A DNA stretch of 5,501 nt. Origin: Chloroflexota bacterium. Lineage in GTDB: Bacteria; Chloroflexota; Dehalococcoidia; GIF9; AB-539-J10. Below the pieces are notes generated by a model. That model searched no databases. It saw nothing but the letters and a program-made list of their open reading frames with translations, and had not been told where the DNA came from. Shown piece by piece: positions 5,232-5,501 of this stretch. Both the position numbers and the translations under genes were made by a program. Location: NCBI GenBank assembly GCA_015222295.1, contig JADFUZ010000111.1, forward strand, positions 1 to 5,501, read 5' to 3'. Numbering within the stretch: the first letter of the stretch is position 1; each line of letters begins with the position of its first letter.

Positions 5232-5501
5232 TCACACCAGTCCAGCACCTTCCAGAATTTCGGGAACTCTCTCTTCGCGCCCAATGAACATGATATGGAC
5301 CCCATCACAGATTTTCTCTTCTTTCATTTGTCTTATCATTCTGGCGGCTATTTCTATTCCCTTGGAGACCCCGGTGCCTTTCGGGGCCTGGCTTAGCTCG
5401 TCAATGAGGTATTGAGGGACGAAGATGCCGGGGACGTTGTCATTCATGTATTGGGCCATCTTCGCGCCCACGACAGGGACTATCCCGGCGAGCACTTTCA
5501 C
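5232..5501 (-). CDS. metF: 5,10-methylenetetrahydrofolate reductase, C-terminal part (partial, 5' end outside window)
   Basis: This is the last ~90 codons of a gene entering from the right edge and ending in TGA at 5232-5234. The protein tail reads VLAGIVPVVGAKMAQYMN, then NVPGIFVPQYLID, then CDGVHIMFIGREE and PEILEGAGLV. This is the typical C-terminal part of the bacterial/archaeal MetF family: the GI-P strand, the helix ending in VPGI-VP, and the last barrel strand GVHIM. MetF is a cytoplasmic FAD-containing TIM-barrel enzyme that reduces methylene-THF to methyl-THF in the methyl branch of the Wood-Ljungdahl pathway or for methionine synthesis. The first visible codon is GTG but aligns as an internal valine, so it should not be taken as the start. 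The FAD-binding part is not visible. The gene lies 24 bp upstream of hdrC on the same strand, which suggests co-transcription and an Hdr-linked reductase rather than a stand-alone NAD(P)H-dependent one. The family call is firm; the electron donor is inferred. Confidence 0.88.
   Translation of the reverse strand: MKVLAGIVPVVGAKMAQYMNDNVPGIFVPQYLIDELSQAPKGTGVSKGIEIAARMIRQMKEEKICDGVHIMFIGREERVPEILEGAGLV

Noticed and set aside
4827..5415. Plus-strand frames opposite hdrC and metF (189 and 142 codons)
   Set aside because: They overlap two well-supported minus-strand genes and cross the metF-hdrC junction, and their translations look like low-information antisense reading.

Overview
All genes in this window lie on the minus strand and form one tightly packed run, read from right to left. 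In transcription order they are: the 3' end of metF (5,10-methylenetetrahydrofolate reductase, cut by the right edge), hdrC, a very large hdrA-type gene (1480 codons), and the 5' end of mvhD (cut by the left edge). The gaps are 24, 34 and 2 bp. No promoter or terminator is visible between the genes, so this looks like the middle of an operon whose ends lie outside the window. No RNA gene, mobile element, CRISPR array or intergenic stretch over 300 bp is present.

The content points to a strictly anaerobic bacterium using the Wood-Ljungdahl (reductive acetyl-CoA) pathway or a related methyl-THF route. MetF is a tetrahydrofolate enzyme, and Hdr/Mvh parts wire it to a flavin-based electron-bifurcating or confurcating module. 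Bacterial Shine-Dalgarno-like sites and a GTG start fit a bacterium. Similar arrangements occur in acetogenic Firmicutes, Desulfobacterota and anaerobic Chloroflexota. The sequence alone does not let me choose among these.

The central protein is the notable item. It reads as two HdrA cores in tandem. An entire GltD/NfnB-type NAD(P)H:acceptor flavoprotein module (about residues 158-620) is spliced into the first core between its two ferredoxin motifs. The first core lacks the N-terminal cluster domain and the C-terminal ferredoxin domain of canonical HdrA. The second core has both but lacks the internal ferredoxin insert, so together they carry one full HdrA set. The polypeptide should bind three FADs, one NAD(P)H and roughly eight or more Fe-S clusters.

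The likely working model, which is inference, is as follows. NAD(P)H enters through the GltD module and HdrA splits or merges electrons at its flavin. HdrC and MvhD relay electrons to partners, one of which is probably MetF reducing methylene-THF to methyl-THF. No hdrB lies between these genes and no metV is seen. Either they lie outside the window or the complex is reduced compared with the MetFV-HdrABC-MvhD complex of Moorella.
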